Shown piece by piece: positions 46,306 through 57,403 of a DNA stretch of 61,367 bases. The DNA is taken from the NCBI GenBank assembly GCA_002104905.1, contig MCFE01000535.1, positions 1 to 61,367 on the forward strand, written 5' to 3'. Within the stretch, counting starts at the first letter, position 1, and every line of letters starts with the position of its first letter. Source of the stretch: Basidiobolus meristosporus CBS 931.73. Taxonomy: Eukaryota; Basidiobolomycota; Basidiobolomycetes; Basidiobolales; Basidiobolaceae. Both the position numbers and the translations under genes were made by a program. The notes below the pieces were generated by a model that saw only the letters and a program-made list of their open reading frames with translations, was not told the origin of the DNA and ran no database searches.

Positions 46306-47190
46306 TTACTCTTCATAATGCTCCAGACACATTTCTCTCAGTGTATGTCTTCTTGTATGCACATACTGTGCATTAATAAGTATCTTAACTATTTTACCTA
46401 TTCTGCTGTTTTCACCTTTATATGACTTTCCTCTGTATTTACCTGCCAATATGCTGAATCTCTTCAGATATCCAAATGTGTGCTCTACCTTTACTCTGAA
46501 ATGATTAAATATCTCATTGTAGAGCTTCTGCTTCCTGCTAAGCACACCATTCCTTGGCTTCCTATAAGCTGTAATACATCCTAATCTCTGACAATCCTCT
46601 CCTGTATAGGCTAAGTCTGCCATACATTTCTCCCCTCTACTGAATTCAGGATGATTCTCTACCCAGAGTGCTTTGTCATGCCTACTTCCAGCAAATGGCC
46701 CACTAAACCAGATGATGTTACCCTCAATGTCAGACAGTGCTTGAAACTTCACACAGTGTGCCTTGTACTTGCCAGAATAAAAGTGCCTCTGCCCTCTAGA
46801 AGGTCTGTTAATCCTCACTGGGAAGGTATCCAAAATACTCCTGATATGGAACCTGTTGCTCAACACTCTGGGATATGGAAGTCTATTGCAGCTTCAGAAC
46901 CTAGTATTCCAAGCTTGCTCTAAGTCATTCATACCCTCTGCAAGGTGGTTCTCCATTGCTGTCAGCTGGGAATGAAAGCTTCTAGGACTTTTGTTGCCAT
47001 GGATGGTGGGATGAAACCTTGTAGGGCAATAGTTCTTGTAATAGCAGAGAAGCTTAACAAGGGATCTCCTTGAGTAGATTGGGGTTGATGGGCCACAGTA
47101 CTTGGAATAGATCTCCTCTAGTGTGTCAAAAGGAAATCCAGTGGTAGTGATGGGATTGATGAGAAAAGACCATTCAGATGAGTAAGTCAT
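46306..47190 (-). pseudogene. Harbinger-type DDE transposase, E1, one internal stop
   Basis: Starts at ATG 47190 (MTYSSEWSFLINPITTTG) and runs about 294 codons to 46306. N-terminal helix-turn-helix-like region (YSRRSLVKLLCYYKN), then the DDE_Tnp_4 core: first Asp in ALSDIEGNI, GPFAGSRHDKALW, second Asp in MADLAYTGEDC, Glu in RVKVEHTFGYLKRF. Only one lesion is visible, a TGA between WNTRF and the next segment (about 46891), where copies E2/E3 have an Arg codon. This copy lacks the one-base deletion shared by E2 and E3 before HDKALW. The enzyme would cut and join transposon ends. Confidence 0.85.
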
Positions 47191-47642
47191 ATGAAAATTG
47201 ATGGGTGATTGTATGGAGGCGGTTTGAATTGATTTGGCGCAATCTGCATTATTTATCTGATTTTTAACACATTATGGTTAAATCTCCATCAATTGCCATG
47301 TATCCCATCATTATGTTGCAAAAGTCATCCGCAAACAATGCCTTGGTACTTTTATTGATGCGTTAATCACAGGTCTAAAATCAAATAGGAAATCTGCGAT
47401 TGATGTGATCTGATCCGTGTCAACACAATCCAAGATGCATCATGCATAATATATGGAAAATTCAACAATCACTTTAGTTTTCATATATATTTCATATAAG
47501 ACCAGGTTGATGCCAATATACTGCTGTATAAGTATCCAAATCCATTGCTATGGTCCCTATAAAAAGCCTCAACTCATCTTTGGTACAACCCAGACAAAAT
47601 CCATCCCCCAGCTCACAAGCGCGGTCTGGACTGGAGAAGTCT

Positions 47643-48869
47643 ATGTCGGATCTGTTGAAATTCTTGCCAAATGATTTTAGTATGGCCCAAGTGTCTATGA
47701 TGAGCCTTCATACAGATATTTGGGCACTACTGATTAATCTAGCAGAACTAGATACCTCAGAGAGTTGACAAAGATGGAAAAATTTGAGTAGAAAGCTGTG
47801 GCATGAGTTCTACATCAAGATGCCAGCCAATGTATGTAAAAAGATATATAACAAGACAAGTATTGAAATCAAGAATGAGCTGAGAGTGAGGGGATTTGAC
47901 AAAGAAGCCACGCGGGAATAATTTTGCATGCAATTTGCACAGTACGGGCCGGACGCGTCCGTTTGTGCCTCAACTTTGGGAACCAAAGAGATTTTGAATG
48001 AGTTTTTGCCTCAAATGACTAATGTACTACGTGATATATTAGTAGAGCTAAGTGGCTTCCGAGAGCAATATACACAGGACTCATCCAGGCAACAGCTCCA
48101 AAGTATCAGACAGAGGGTAAGTGAATACCTTGAGGAATCAGATGGTGAGCTTCAGGAGGAAGAATACAGACCGCAGGCAACATTGTCCAGATCACACCAG
48201 CACGCCTTGCTGGATTCCCTACCATCTCTTGCAAACACAGCACGCCGGCACACGTCAGTCCAGACCACGCCAACACCCTTTACCAGAACGCACTGCGTTG
48301 AGTCAACGCATGCGCTTCAAAGCAAAACTACAAGAACTTGCCAAAGTGCTCATTTAGACATGAGTCCATTGGAGCGGACCAAGTCACGTCAACATGTGGC
48401 ATCACATTGAACTCAGCCAAGGGCCATCTTAATGTGTCAAGGCGCGCCTGCGCGTGCCGTTTTGCCTGACCATCAGCAAGTTACTTCTGGTGAACTGACT
48501 GATGATGACCAACATGAAGTGCCTCAACCACCGGAGCCCTTGGCAAGTAAAAGAATGCGTCAACGTGTGGCACTACAGGCTGGTTCAGTTGGTTCAGTTG
48601 GAGCAATTCAGCGTGGCCAAGCTGCAGCATTGCACTCATCAACTAGGAGGCAAAATACTGACTACAAATACACAAGTAGCCAAGATGATAGTCAGCCAGG
48701 AAGTAGCATAGGTGTGCAAAGTGAGTCACTACCAAATGCTTCAGTAGTAATCCCTGTGAGAAAAGAACCCAGGAGAAGATTATGCAATTGCTTTGAATCA
48801 CTCACATTTGTATTGATCCTGACAACCCTTTTTTTTTGCAATCCAAATCAAGCCATTGCAAATCAGTGA
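47643..48869 (+). pseudogene. Second ORF of Harbinger-like element, E1
   Basis: From ATG 47643 (MSDLLKFLPNDFSMAQ) with stops at about 47766 and 47920, then a long open stretch (FLPQMTNVLRDILVELSGF, QLQSIRQRVSEYLEESDGEL) and a further frame ending near 48869 (ASVVIPVRKEPRRR, just before the decay). Divergent to the transposase, as the accessory DNA-binding gene of PIF/Harbinger elements is. I see no clear Myb/SANT signature, though RWKNLSRKLWHEFY could be part of one. E3 carries a colinear copy. Confidence 0.65.
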
Positions 48870-49525
48870 TCATCAAATTTTTGATATAAGTAATATCAAG
48901 GTTGTCTCACATTTGAGACAGAACCCCTATAAATAAACACCCTGCATATATATATGTCATCTGTAATACCAGTGCAGCTATTGGATCTGTTTAGCACCTA
49001 CACAATTGCTTGCGTGCTAGCTATGACACCTTGTCCAATCACTAGGATCAGGGATTTACTTGCTCAATGGGCAAAATGGGATATTTGATGGCAAATCAGG
49101 TAGCTTTTTCAGTAGTCAATGAGCCAATTGAGGGCTGCCCGCTTCAAGATAGTTTTGGACCAATTAACCACTGAGATACCGTCCAATTGGAGTGAGGGTA
49201 ACCAAAATGGTAAGTATCAGTGTAGTTTATAGTGTGATACACATTTATTTCCATTTACATTAAAGAAACATATCCAAATACCGGATATTACCTGCCATTA
49301 TAGCGGTATCCAATTGCGCACATGATGCAAACATTACGAGTTGGCGCAATCATCCGTGCCAACCTCATTGTGTCAGATTGTGCCACAGTGTGCAAGATTG
49401 TCCCGCATAGTGCAAAATTGTCCAAGAACAATCCTGCCTTCTGGTAGCTATGATATTGCGCCCAATTGTTCTTTACGACCGCGGATTGCACCATGCGCCC
49501 TGGCATGGTACATTGGAACAAGTCT

Positions 49526-49905
49526 ATTTCAGAGTGAGGGTAGAGCACACATTTGGATATCTGAAGAGATTCAGCATATTAGCAGGTAAATACAGGGGAA
49601 AGTCATATAAAGGTGAAAACAGCAGAATAGGTAAAATAGTTAAGATACTTATTAATGCACAGTATGTGCATACAAGAAGACATACACTGAGAGAAATGTG
49701 TCTGGAGCATTATGAAGAGTAAATAAAGCAAGGAAAGCACTATTCTGAGCAACATAAGTAAGATTGAGTAAAATTACCAGTAACTGTATCATACCACTGG
49801 CATCATGGTAGAAATTGTAGTGCCAGATAGTGCCATAGAGTGCCAGATTAATCTGGCACCATAAACAGGCTAGTACTATGTGCCACTATCCAACAGAACA
49901 AGTCT
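49526..49905 (+). pseudogene. Detached 380-bp end of Harbinger copy E3, inverted
   Basis: Exactly the reverse complement layout of E1 46123-46502: transposase C-terminus (VRVEHTFGYLKRFSIL to LEHYEE, stop near 49722) and a terminal AGAACAAGTCT (49895-49905). Its inner end starts ATTTCAGAG; the missing remainder starts AATGATTAAAT at 52282. Confidence 0.85.
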
Positions 49906-49929
49906 AATAGCAGTTCAATGCAATTGCAT

Positions 49930-50960
49930 CATCTTCTCCTAGGCTTTTTTCTCACAGGGATTACTACTGGAGTATTTGGTAGTGATTCACTTTGCACACC
50001 TAAGCTACTTTCTTGTTGACTATCCTCATGGCTACTTGTGTCTTTGTAGTCAGTGTTTTGCCTACTAGTTGATGAGTGCAATGCTGCAGCTTGGCTGTAC
50101 TGAATTGCTCAGGATGATACAACTGAGCTGGCCTGCATTGCTACATGCTGACACATTCTTTTACTTGCCCAAGGCTCTGGTGGTGGAGGCACTTCATGTG
50201 GGTTATAATCTGTCAGTTAACCAGAAGAAACTTGCTGATGGTCAGGTTTAATGGCATGCGCAGACGCAATTTGATGTGCTGGCATGGCCCTTGGCTGAGT
50301 TTGATGTGGTGCTGCTTGTTGATGCAACTTGGCCCACGCCAATGAACTTGTGTCTTCTTGAGCAGTTTGGCAGGTTCTGGTGGTTTTGCTCTGAAGTGTG
50401 AGCGCTGACCCAATATGTGTTGAGTCAATGCAGTGCGCTCTTGTGAAGAGTGTTGGTGTAGTTTGGACTGAAGTGTGCTGGCATGCGAAGTTGCAAGGGA
50501 TGGTAAGGAATCCAGCAAGTTGTGCAGGCGCAATCTAGATGATGTTGCTTGTGGTCTGTATTCCTCCTCTTGAAGCTCACCTTCTGATTCCTCAAGGTAT
50601 TCACTTACCCTCTGTCTAATACTTTGCAACTGTTGCCTGGATGAGTCCTGTGTATATTGCTCTTGGAAGCCACTTAGCTATACTAATATATCACGTAATA
50701 CATTAGTTATTTGAGGCAAAAACTCATTCAAAATCTCTTTGGTTCCCAAAGTCAAGGCACAAACAGACACGTCCAGCCTGTACTGTGCAAATTGCATGCA
50801 AAATTGCTCCTGCGCAGCTTCCTCATCAAATCCCCTCACTCTCAGCTCATTCTTGATTTCAATACTGCCTTGTTACATATCTTCTTACATACATCCACTG
50901 ACATCTTGATGTAGAACTCATGCCACAGCTTTCAACTCAGGTTCTTCTATCTCTGTCAAC
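49930..50960 (-). pseudogene. Second ORF, copy E2
   Basis: Minus-strand homologue of the E1/E3 second ORF (SIRQRVSEYLEESEGELQ, KNELRVRGFDEEAAQEQF) with several stops and a frame change. Confidence 0.65.
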
Positions 50961-51224
50961 TCCCCAAGGTATCTAGTTTTGCTAGATTAGTGAGTGCTTG
51001 TGAGCTGGGGGATGGGTTTTATCCGGGTTGAACTAAAGATTAGTTGAGACTTGGTATAGGGACCATGGTGAAGGATTTAGATACTTATACAGTGGTGTAT
51101 TGCATCAACCTGATACATGGCAATTCATGGAGATTTAATCATAAACCATGGAATATCAGATAAATAAAGTTGATTGTACCAAATTAACTCAAATCATCTC
51201 AGCCCAATCCTTTCCAATTTTAAT

Positions 51225-52108
51225 ATGACTTACTCATCTGAATGGTCTTTTCTCATCAATCCCATCACTACCACTGGATTTCCTTTTTACACACTAGAGG
51301 TGATCTATACCAAGTACTGTGGTTGATCTACCCCAATCTACTCAAGGAGATCCCTTGTTAAGATTCTCTGCTATTACAAGAACTATTGCCCTTCAAGGTT
51401 TCATCCAACCATCCATGTCAACAAAAGTCCTAGAAGCTTTCATTCTCAGCTGACAGCAATGGAGAACCACCTTGCAGAGGGTATGAATGACTTAGAGCAA
51501 GCTTGGAGTCCTAGGTTTAGAAGCTCCAATAGACTTCCATATCCCAGAGTGTTCAGCAACAGGTTCCATATAGGGAGTATTTTGGATACCTTCCCAGTCA
51601 AGATGAACAGGCCTTCTAGAAGACAGAGGCACTTTTATTCTGGCAAGTACAAGGCACACTGGATGAAGTTTCAAGCACTGTCTGACCTTGAGGGTAACAT
51701 CATCTGGTTTAGTGGGCCATTTGCTGGAAGTGGCATGACAAAGCACTCTGGGTAGAGAATCATCCTGAATTCAGTAGAGGGGAGAAATGTATGGCAGACT
51801 TAACTTATATAGGAGAGGATTGTCAGAAATTAGGATGTATTACAGCTTATAGGAAGCCAAGGAATGGTGTGCTTAGCAGGAAGCAGAAGCTCTACAATGA
51901 GATATTTAATCATTTCAGAGTGAGGGTAGAGCATGCATTTGGATATCTGAAGAGATTCAGCATATTGGCAGGTAAAAACAGAGGAAAGTCATATATAGGT
52001 GAAAACAGCAGAATAGGTAAAATAGTTAAGATATTTATTAATGCACAGTATGTTCATACAAGAAGACATCCTCTGAGAGAAATGTGTCTGGAACATTATG
52101 AAGAGTAA
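51225..52108 (+). pseudogene. Harbinger transposase, copy E2
   Basis: Starts MTYSSEWSFLINPITTTG; a TGA at about 51326 (after YTKYCG) and a one-base deletion before HDKALW (about 51732) break the frame; the rest, including MADLTYIGEDC and VRVEHAFGYLKRF, is readable to the stop at 52108. Confidence 0.8.
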
Positions 52109-52281
52109 ATAAGGCAAGGAAAGCACTACTCTGAGCAACATAAGTAAGATTGAGTAAAATTTCCAGTAACTATAACCTACCACTGGCATGATGGTAAAAA
52201 TTATAGTGCCAGATGGTGCCAGACCAATCCAGCACTATAAACAGGCTGGCACTATGTGACACTATCCAATGGAACAAGTCT

Positions 52282-52971
52282 AATGATTAAATATCTCATT
52301 GTAGAGCTTCTGCTTCCTGCTAAGCACACCATGCCTTGGCTTCCTATAAGCTGTAATACATCCTAATCTCTGACAATCCTCTCCTATATAGGCTAAGTCT
52401 GCCATACATTTCTCCCCTCTACTGAATTCAGGATGATTCTCTACCCAGAGTGCTTTGTCATGCCACTTCCAGCAAATGGCCCACTAAACCAGATGATGTT
52501 ACCCTCAATGTCAGACAGTGCTTGAAACTTCACACAGTGTGCCTTGTACTTGCCAGAATAAAAGTGCCTCTGCCCTCTAGAGGGTCTGTTAATCCTCACT
52601 GGGAAGGTATCCAAAATACTCCTGATATGGAACCTGTTGCTGAACACCCTGGGATATGGAAGTCTATTGGAGCTTCTAAACCTAGGACTCCAAGCTTGCT
52701 CTAAGTAATTCATACCCTCTGCAAGGCGGTTCTCCATTGCTGTCAGCTGAGAATGAAAGCTTCTAGAACTTTTGTTGCTATGGATGGTTGGATGAAACCT
52801 TGAAGGGCAATAGTTCTTGTAATAGCAGAGAAGCTTAACAAGGGATCTCCTTGAGTATATTGGGGTTGATGGTCCACAGTACTTGGAATAGATCTCCTAT
52901 AGTGTGCCAAGAGGAAATCCAATGGTAGTGATGGGATTGATGAGAAAAGACCATTCAGATGAATAAGTCAT
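52282..52971 (-). pseudogene. Harbinger transposase, copy E3, N-terminal part
   Basis: Starts MTYSSEWSFLINPITTIG at 52971; TAG replaces a Glu codon at TL.EIY, and the one-base deletion before HDKALW is shared with E2. Stops abruptly at 52282 because the C-terminal part has been moved. Confidence 0.8.
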
Positions 52972-53231
52972 AATAAAATTGATGGATGATTGCATGGAGG
53001 TGGTTTGAATTGGTTCGGCGCAATCTGCGTTATTTATCTAATTTTTAATACATTATGGTTAAATTTCCATCAATTGCCATGTATCCCATCATTATGTTGC
53101 AAAAATCATCTGCAAACAATGCCTTGGTACTTTTATTGATGCTTTAATCATAGGTCTATAATCAAATAGGAATTCTGCAATTGATGTGATCTGATCCGTG
53201 TCAACGCAATCCAAGATTCATCATGCATTAT

Positions 53232-53442
53232 AGATTTGTTCCATTGTGCCATTGATCATAGTGCCAGAGAGTGCTGTATATTTTGCTATTAATTTGATAT
53301 TTTAGGGTCATATGCATGGCAATTTTGATCCCAAATTGGCACTGTATGGCACCATCTGGCACTCTCTGGCATGATCAGGCACCTTCTGGCATGCTATGGC
53401 ACTATTGGGCACTATGATCAGCTGGAATGATGGAACAAGTCT
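53232..53442. mobile_element. 211-bp MITE of the Harbinger family
   Basis: Inverted ends AGATTTGTTCCAT and (reverse) AGACTTGTTCCAT, with similarity extending about 35 bp inward (TGATCATAGTGCC on both). It interrupts E3 between CATGCAT and ATATGG, where E1 (47441-47456) is uninterrupted with a single AAT; here the flanks are TAT (left) and AAT (right). Contains eight 10-bp TGGCAC repeats. No coding capacity. Confidence 0.85.
53336..53415 (+). repeat. Eight tandem 10-bp TGGCAC-type repeats
   Basis: Units: TTGGCACTGT, ATGGCACCAT, CTGGCACTCT, CTGGCATGAT, CAGGCACCTT, CTGGCATGCT, ATGGCACTAT, TGGGCACTAT. The GGCA core recurs every 10 bp without slip. Confidence 0.9.
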
Positions 53443-53637
53443 AATATATGGAAAATTCAACAAACACATTAGTTTTCATATATATCCCATATAAGAGCAG
53501 GATGATGCCAATATACTACTGTATAAGTATCCAAATCCATTGCTATGGTCCCCATACCAAGCCTCAACTCATCTTTAGTACAACCCAGACAAAACACATA
53601 CCCCAGCTCACAAGCACAGTCCGGACCGGAAAAGTCC

Positions 53638-54777
53638 ATGTTGGATCTGTTTGAGTTCTTGCCAAATATTTTTAGTATGGCCCAAGTGTCTATGATGAAC
53701 CTTCATACAGATATTTGGGCACTACTGAGTAATCTAGCAGTACTAGATACCTCAGAGAGTTGACAAAGATGGAAGAATTTGAGTAGAAAGCTGTGGCATG
53801 AGTTCTACATCAAGATGCCAGCCAATGTATGTAAATAGATATATAACAAGACAAGTATTGAAATCAAGAATGAGCTGAGAGTGAGGGGATTTGACAAAAG
53901 AAGCTGTGCGGGAACAATTTTGCGTGCAATTTGCACAGTACGGGCCGGACGCGTCTGTTTGAGCCTCAACTTTTGGAACCAAAGAGACTTTGAATGAGTT
54001 TTTGCCTCAAATGACTAATGTACTACGTGATATATTAGTAGAGCTAGGTGGCTTCCAAGAGCAATATACACAGAGCACATCCAGGCAACAGCTCCAAAGT
54101 ATCAGACAGAGGGTAAGTGAATACCTGGAGAAATCAGATGGTGAGCTTCAGGAGGAAGAATTCAGGCCACAAGGAACATCGTCCAGATTGCATCAGCTTG
54201 CCTTGCTGGATTCCGTACCATCTCTTGCAACCACAGCATGCCGGCGCACATCAGTCTAGACCATGCCAACACTCTTTACCAGAACGCCCTGCATCAAGTC
54301 AACGTGCGTGCTTCAGAGCAAACAACAAGAACCTGTCAAACTGCTCATTTAGACACAAATCCATTGGAGCGGACCAAGTTGCATCAACATGTGGCATCAC
54401 ATTGAACTCAGCCAAGGGCCATCTCAACGTGTCAAGGTGTGCCTGCACGTGCCGTTTTGCCTGACCATCAGCAAGTTACTTCTGGTGAACTGACTGATGA
54501 TGACCAACATGAAGTGCCACAACCACCGGAGCCCTTGACATGTAAAAGAATGTGTCAGCGCGTGGCACTACAGGCCAGTTCAGTTGGTTCAGCTGGAGCA
54601 ATTCAGCGCGGCCAAGCTGCAGCATTGCACTCATCAACAAGGAGGCAAAATACTGACTACAAATACACAAGTAGCCAAGATGATAGTCAGCCAGGAAGTA
54701 GTATAGGTATGCAAAGTGAGTCACTATCAAATTCTTCAGTAGTAATCCCTGTGAGAAAAAAACCCAGGAGAAGATGA
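53638..54777 (+). pseudogene. Second ORF, copy E3
   Basis: Colinear with E1: MLDLFEFLPNIFSMAQ, KLWHEFYIKMPANV, NEFLPQMTNVLRDIL, then VPQPPEPL and SVVIPVRKKPRRR with the stop at 54775-54777. Several stops and one-base changes interrupt it. Confidence 0.65.
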
Positions 54778-55599
54778 TGCAATTGCTTTGAATTGCTCAC
54801 CTTTGTAAGGATCCTAACAACCCTTTTTTTTTGCGATCCAAATCAAGCCATTGCAAATCAGTGATCATCAAATTTTTGATATAAGTAATATCAAGGTTGT
54901 CTCACATTTGAGACAGAACCCCTATAAATAAACACCCTGCATATATACATGTCATCTGTAATACCAGTGCAGCTATTGGATCTGTTTAGCACCTACATAA
55001 TTGCTTGCATGCTAGCTATGATACCTTGTCCAATCACTAGGATCAGAGATTTACTTGCTCAATGGGCAAAATGTGATATTTGATGGCAAATCAGGTAGCT
55101 TTTTCAGTAGTCAATGAGCCAATTGAGGGCTGCCAGCTTCAGGATACTTTTGGACCAATTAACCACTGAGACACCGTCCAATTGGAGTGAGGGTAACCAA
55201 AATGGTAAGTATCAGTGTAGTTCATAGTGTGATACGCATTTATTTCCATTTACATTAAAGAAACATATCCAAATACCGGATTTTACCTACTATAATAGCG
55301 GTATCCAATTGCACATGTGATGCAAACATTACAAGTGGGCCTAATCATTTGTGCCAACCTGATTGTGTCAGATTGTGTCATAGTGTGCAAGATCATCCCA
55401 CATGGTGCAAAGTTGTCTAAGAGTGATCCTGCCTACTGGTAGCTACTATATTGCGCCTGATTGTTCTTAAAGACCGTGGATTGCGCCGCATGCTCTGGCA
55501 CAGTACAATGGAACAAGTCTATTGCAAAGCTATACAGTACCACACTCAGTAACAATCAAGCACAAACATATCCAATATATTTGATGGCAAACATAACAA

Positions 55600-56540
55600 A
55601 CAGCTAAGAAGCAAGGGCTACCTTGAAGGTATGTATGACCATGCCTTTGCCTTGGCACTAATGGATTCTCATTAAATAAGTACTCCACCAGCAAATCCTG
55701 CTGGCCACTGATTCTCACAAATCTGAATCTGCTACCCATCTTACAGTATCAGAGCAATAATCTGATGGTAGTCTCACTGGTATTTGGGCCCAAATCACTG
55801 TCCAACCTGGATAGCTACCTGTATCTATTGCTGGATGAATTTTGTATGCTTTCCAGCAGGATAACAGAAAATGGCCCTCATGTAAAAGCCCATATTGTTA
55901 TCTGCATTGGAGATACCCCAGCCATCAGCAAGATAGTAGGCTTTTCCTGACACAATGGAGAGTATTGCTGTCAAATGTGTGAGATCCAGGGGATTTACTC
56001 CATAACCCACACATATCATTAATACCCAAACACCCGCACTAAGAGAAACATCTTTCTGCAGAGAGAACCTACAGAAGTCAGCATGCAATTGCAGCAAAGT
56101 TGGCAAGCTATGAGCCATCAGTGGGAATATGGAATCAATTGAAATCAGAGATACTCAAGATAGAGGATATCTGTTGGAGCAAAGTTTTCCACTGAGAGCA
56201 ATGCATTTGCTTTTCAACAATATCCCTATACTGATGACCAAGTTGTACATGGGGCATTTCAAGCTAAATGAGCCCTTTGGGATACCAGAAAATTTGAAAG
56301 AATTGGTAAGATATTACAATGTATCTGCTACCCTAAATACTTCTCATAGGCCTCAATCAATATTTGTATGCATACGCAACAATACAAGTACAAAGACTGG
56401 ATGAACTGGATATATATTTATCCAAGTGGCGTTCTAAAGCCATTCCTACCAAGAGTACATTGGACGCATTGGAAGTCATATACCCTATGAAAAATAGTTT
56501 GGTCCTGCAGGTGGATCCAATCTGGATCAGCTGTCAAGAT
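55600..56540 (+). pseudogene. Tnp2-like transposase relic (CACTA/En-Spm-type)
   Basis: The + frame reads LMVVSLVFGPKSLSNLDSYLYLLLDEF, then HIVICIGDTPAISKIVGF, HNGEYCCQMCEIQGIY, the spacing and wording of the Tnp2 transposase core (GPK-P-x-x-DSFLYPL and GDTPA with C-x2-C). Numerous stops and frame changes. It begins directly after the E3 terminus, so its 5' part is missing or displaced. Confidence 0.6.
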
Positions 56541-56871
56541 CCAGTTTAGAGACCGTCATAATACTAGCAGCTTAGAATTAGTGACCCTCCAAACAATCTT
56601 ATGACAGGATCAAGACAATGTTCTGCTAATTTTGCAACCAAATTAAGGGATAAAACCTGACAATATTTATCAGTGCTGTGAAAATATTTGCATGGTTTTG
56701 TTGCAGTCTTTTATTGCTGTATAACTATTTTAAGTTGATCCAGTTGGCCAGGACATCCAAGTGACTTATGTGGCAAGAAACTTGAAGGTATTTTGATGGT
56801 CTCACAGCAAGACTCTGATGGCATTATAATGGCAGTATGATGGCCTACAGCTGGTTCTGTATAATGCCAAC
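56541..56871. other. Spacer before second Gypsy LTR
   Basis: No gene seen. The last five bases (CCAAC, 56867-56871) are one half of the expected target duplication of Gypsy copy 2; the other half lies outside the window. Confidence 0.5.
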
Positions 56872-57400
56872 TGTTATGAATAGACACAAGGCAGGAGAGT
56901 AGAGCAAGGCAAGGCAGGACAAGGAAAGGACTTAGGTGTGGATCAACAAGGCAAGACAGATTTCCAAGGCAAGGCTGTTTATTCAAGACCTGTGTTTATC
57001 AGACTGAGGAATACTTAAGGGGGGATAGGACTATATATACTTTTTGGCTATATTGATGCCAAGAGATGTTAGCTAATACTAATGGGGTTGTGGGGTGAGG
57101 CACAGCAATGGTGCTGGGGATAATGACATAGATGACACGGTACTGAGACAGGATGGGGAAATGGATTGGGTCACCTGATCATGTGACTAAGTCATGTGAC
57201 CTGATATTTCCATATATGGTACTGGACTATAAAAAATACGATGGAAAGCTTCCATGGAATGTTCCATTGTGTAACAATGGTTTGGAATGGTCAGGAACTT
57301 TCTGGAAGGTGGTAGAAGGTTCCGGAAGGAATCTCTTAGAAATTGAGCTGGGAAGCTGAAACTTGGCATGGGTGTTCATGGTTGTCATGTGATCATGACA
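56872..57400 (-). repeat. 3' LTR of Gypsy copy 2
   Basis: 529 bp with TGTCATG / CATAACA ends on the minus strand; closely similar to the 522-bp LTRs of copy 1. The polypurine tract lies next to it at 57401-57416. Confidence 0.92.
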
Positions 57401-57403
57401 CTA

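Larger units (their letters stand above)
46123..49525. mobile_element. PIF/Harbinger-like DNA transposon, copy E1
   Basis: 3.4 kb bounded by short inverted ends AGACTTGTTC (46123-46132) and GGAACAAGTCT (49515-49525), flanked on both sides by ATT. Carries a DDE transposase (-) and a divergent second gene (+) from a shared central region (47191-47640). Both ends have 10-bp-phased subterminal repeats (TGGCAC type on the left at 46181-46210, TGTCAG/TGCAAG type on the right at 49371-49430). Confidence 0.85.
49906..52281. mobile_element. Harbinger-like copy E2, opposite orientation, truncated
   Basis: Second ORF on minus (about 50960-49930), transposase on plus (51225-52108), outer end GGAACAAGTCT at 52271-52281. 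The second-ORF side lacks the 0.7-kb tail seen in E1 and E3 and begins at the second-gene stop codon. Confidence 0.8.
52282..55520. mobile_element. Harbinger-like copy E3 (main part)
   Basis: Begins inside the transposase gene at AATGATTAAATATC and ends at GGAACAAGTCT (55510-55520), followed by ATT. Its other 380 bp lie inverted at 49526-49905. Contains the 211-bp MITE at 53232-53442. Confidence 0.8.
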
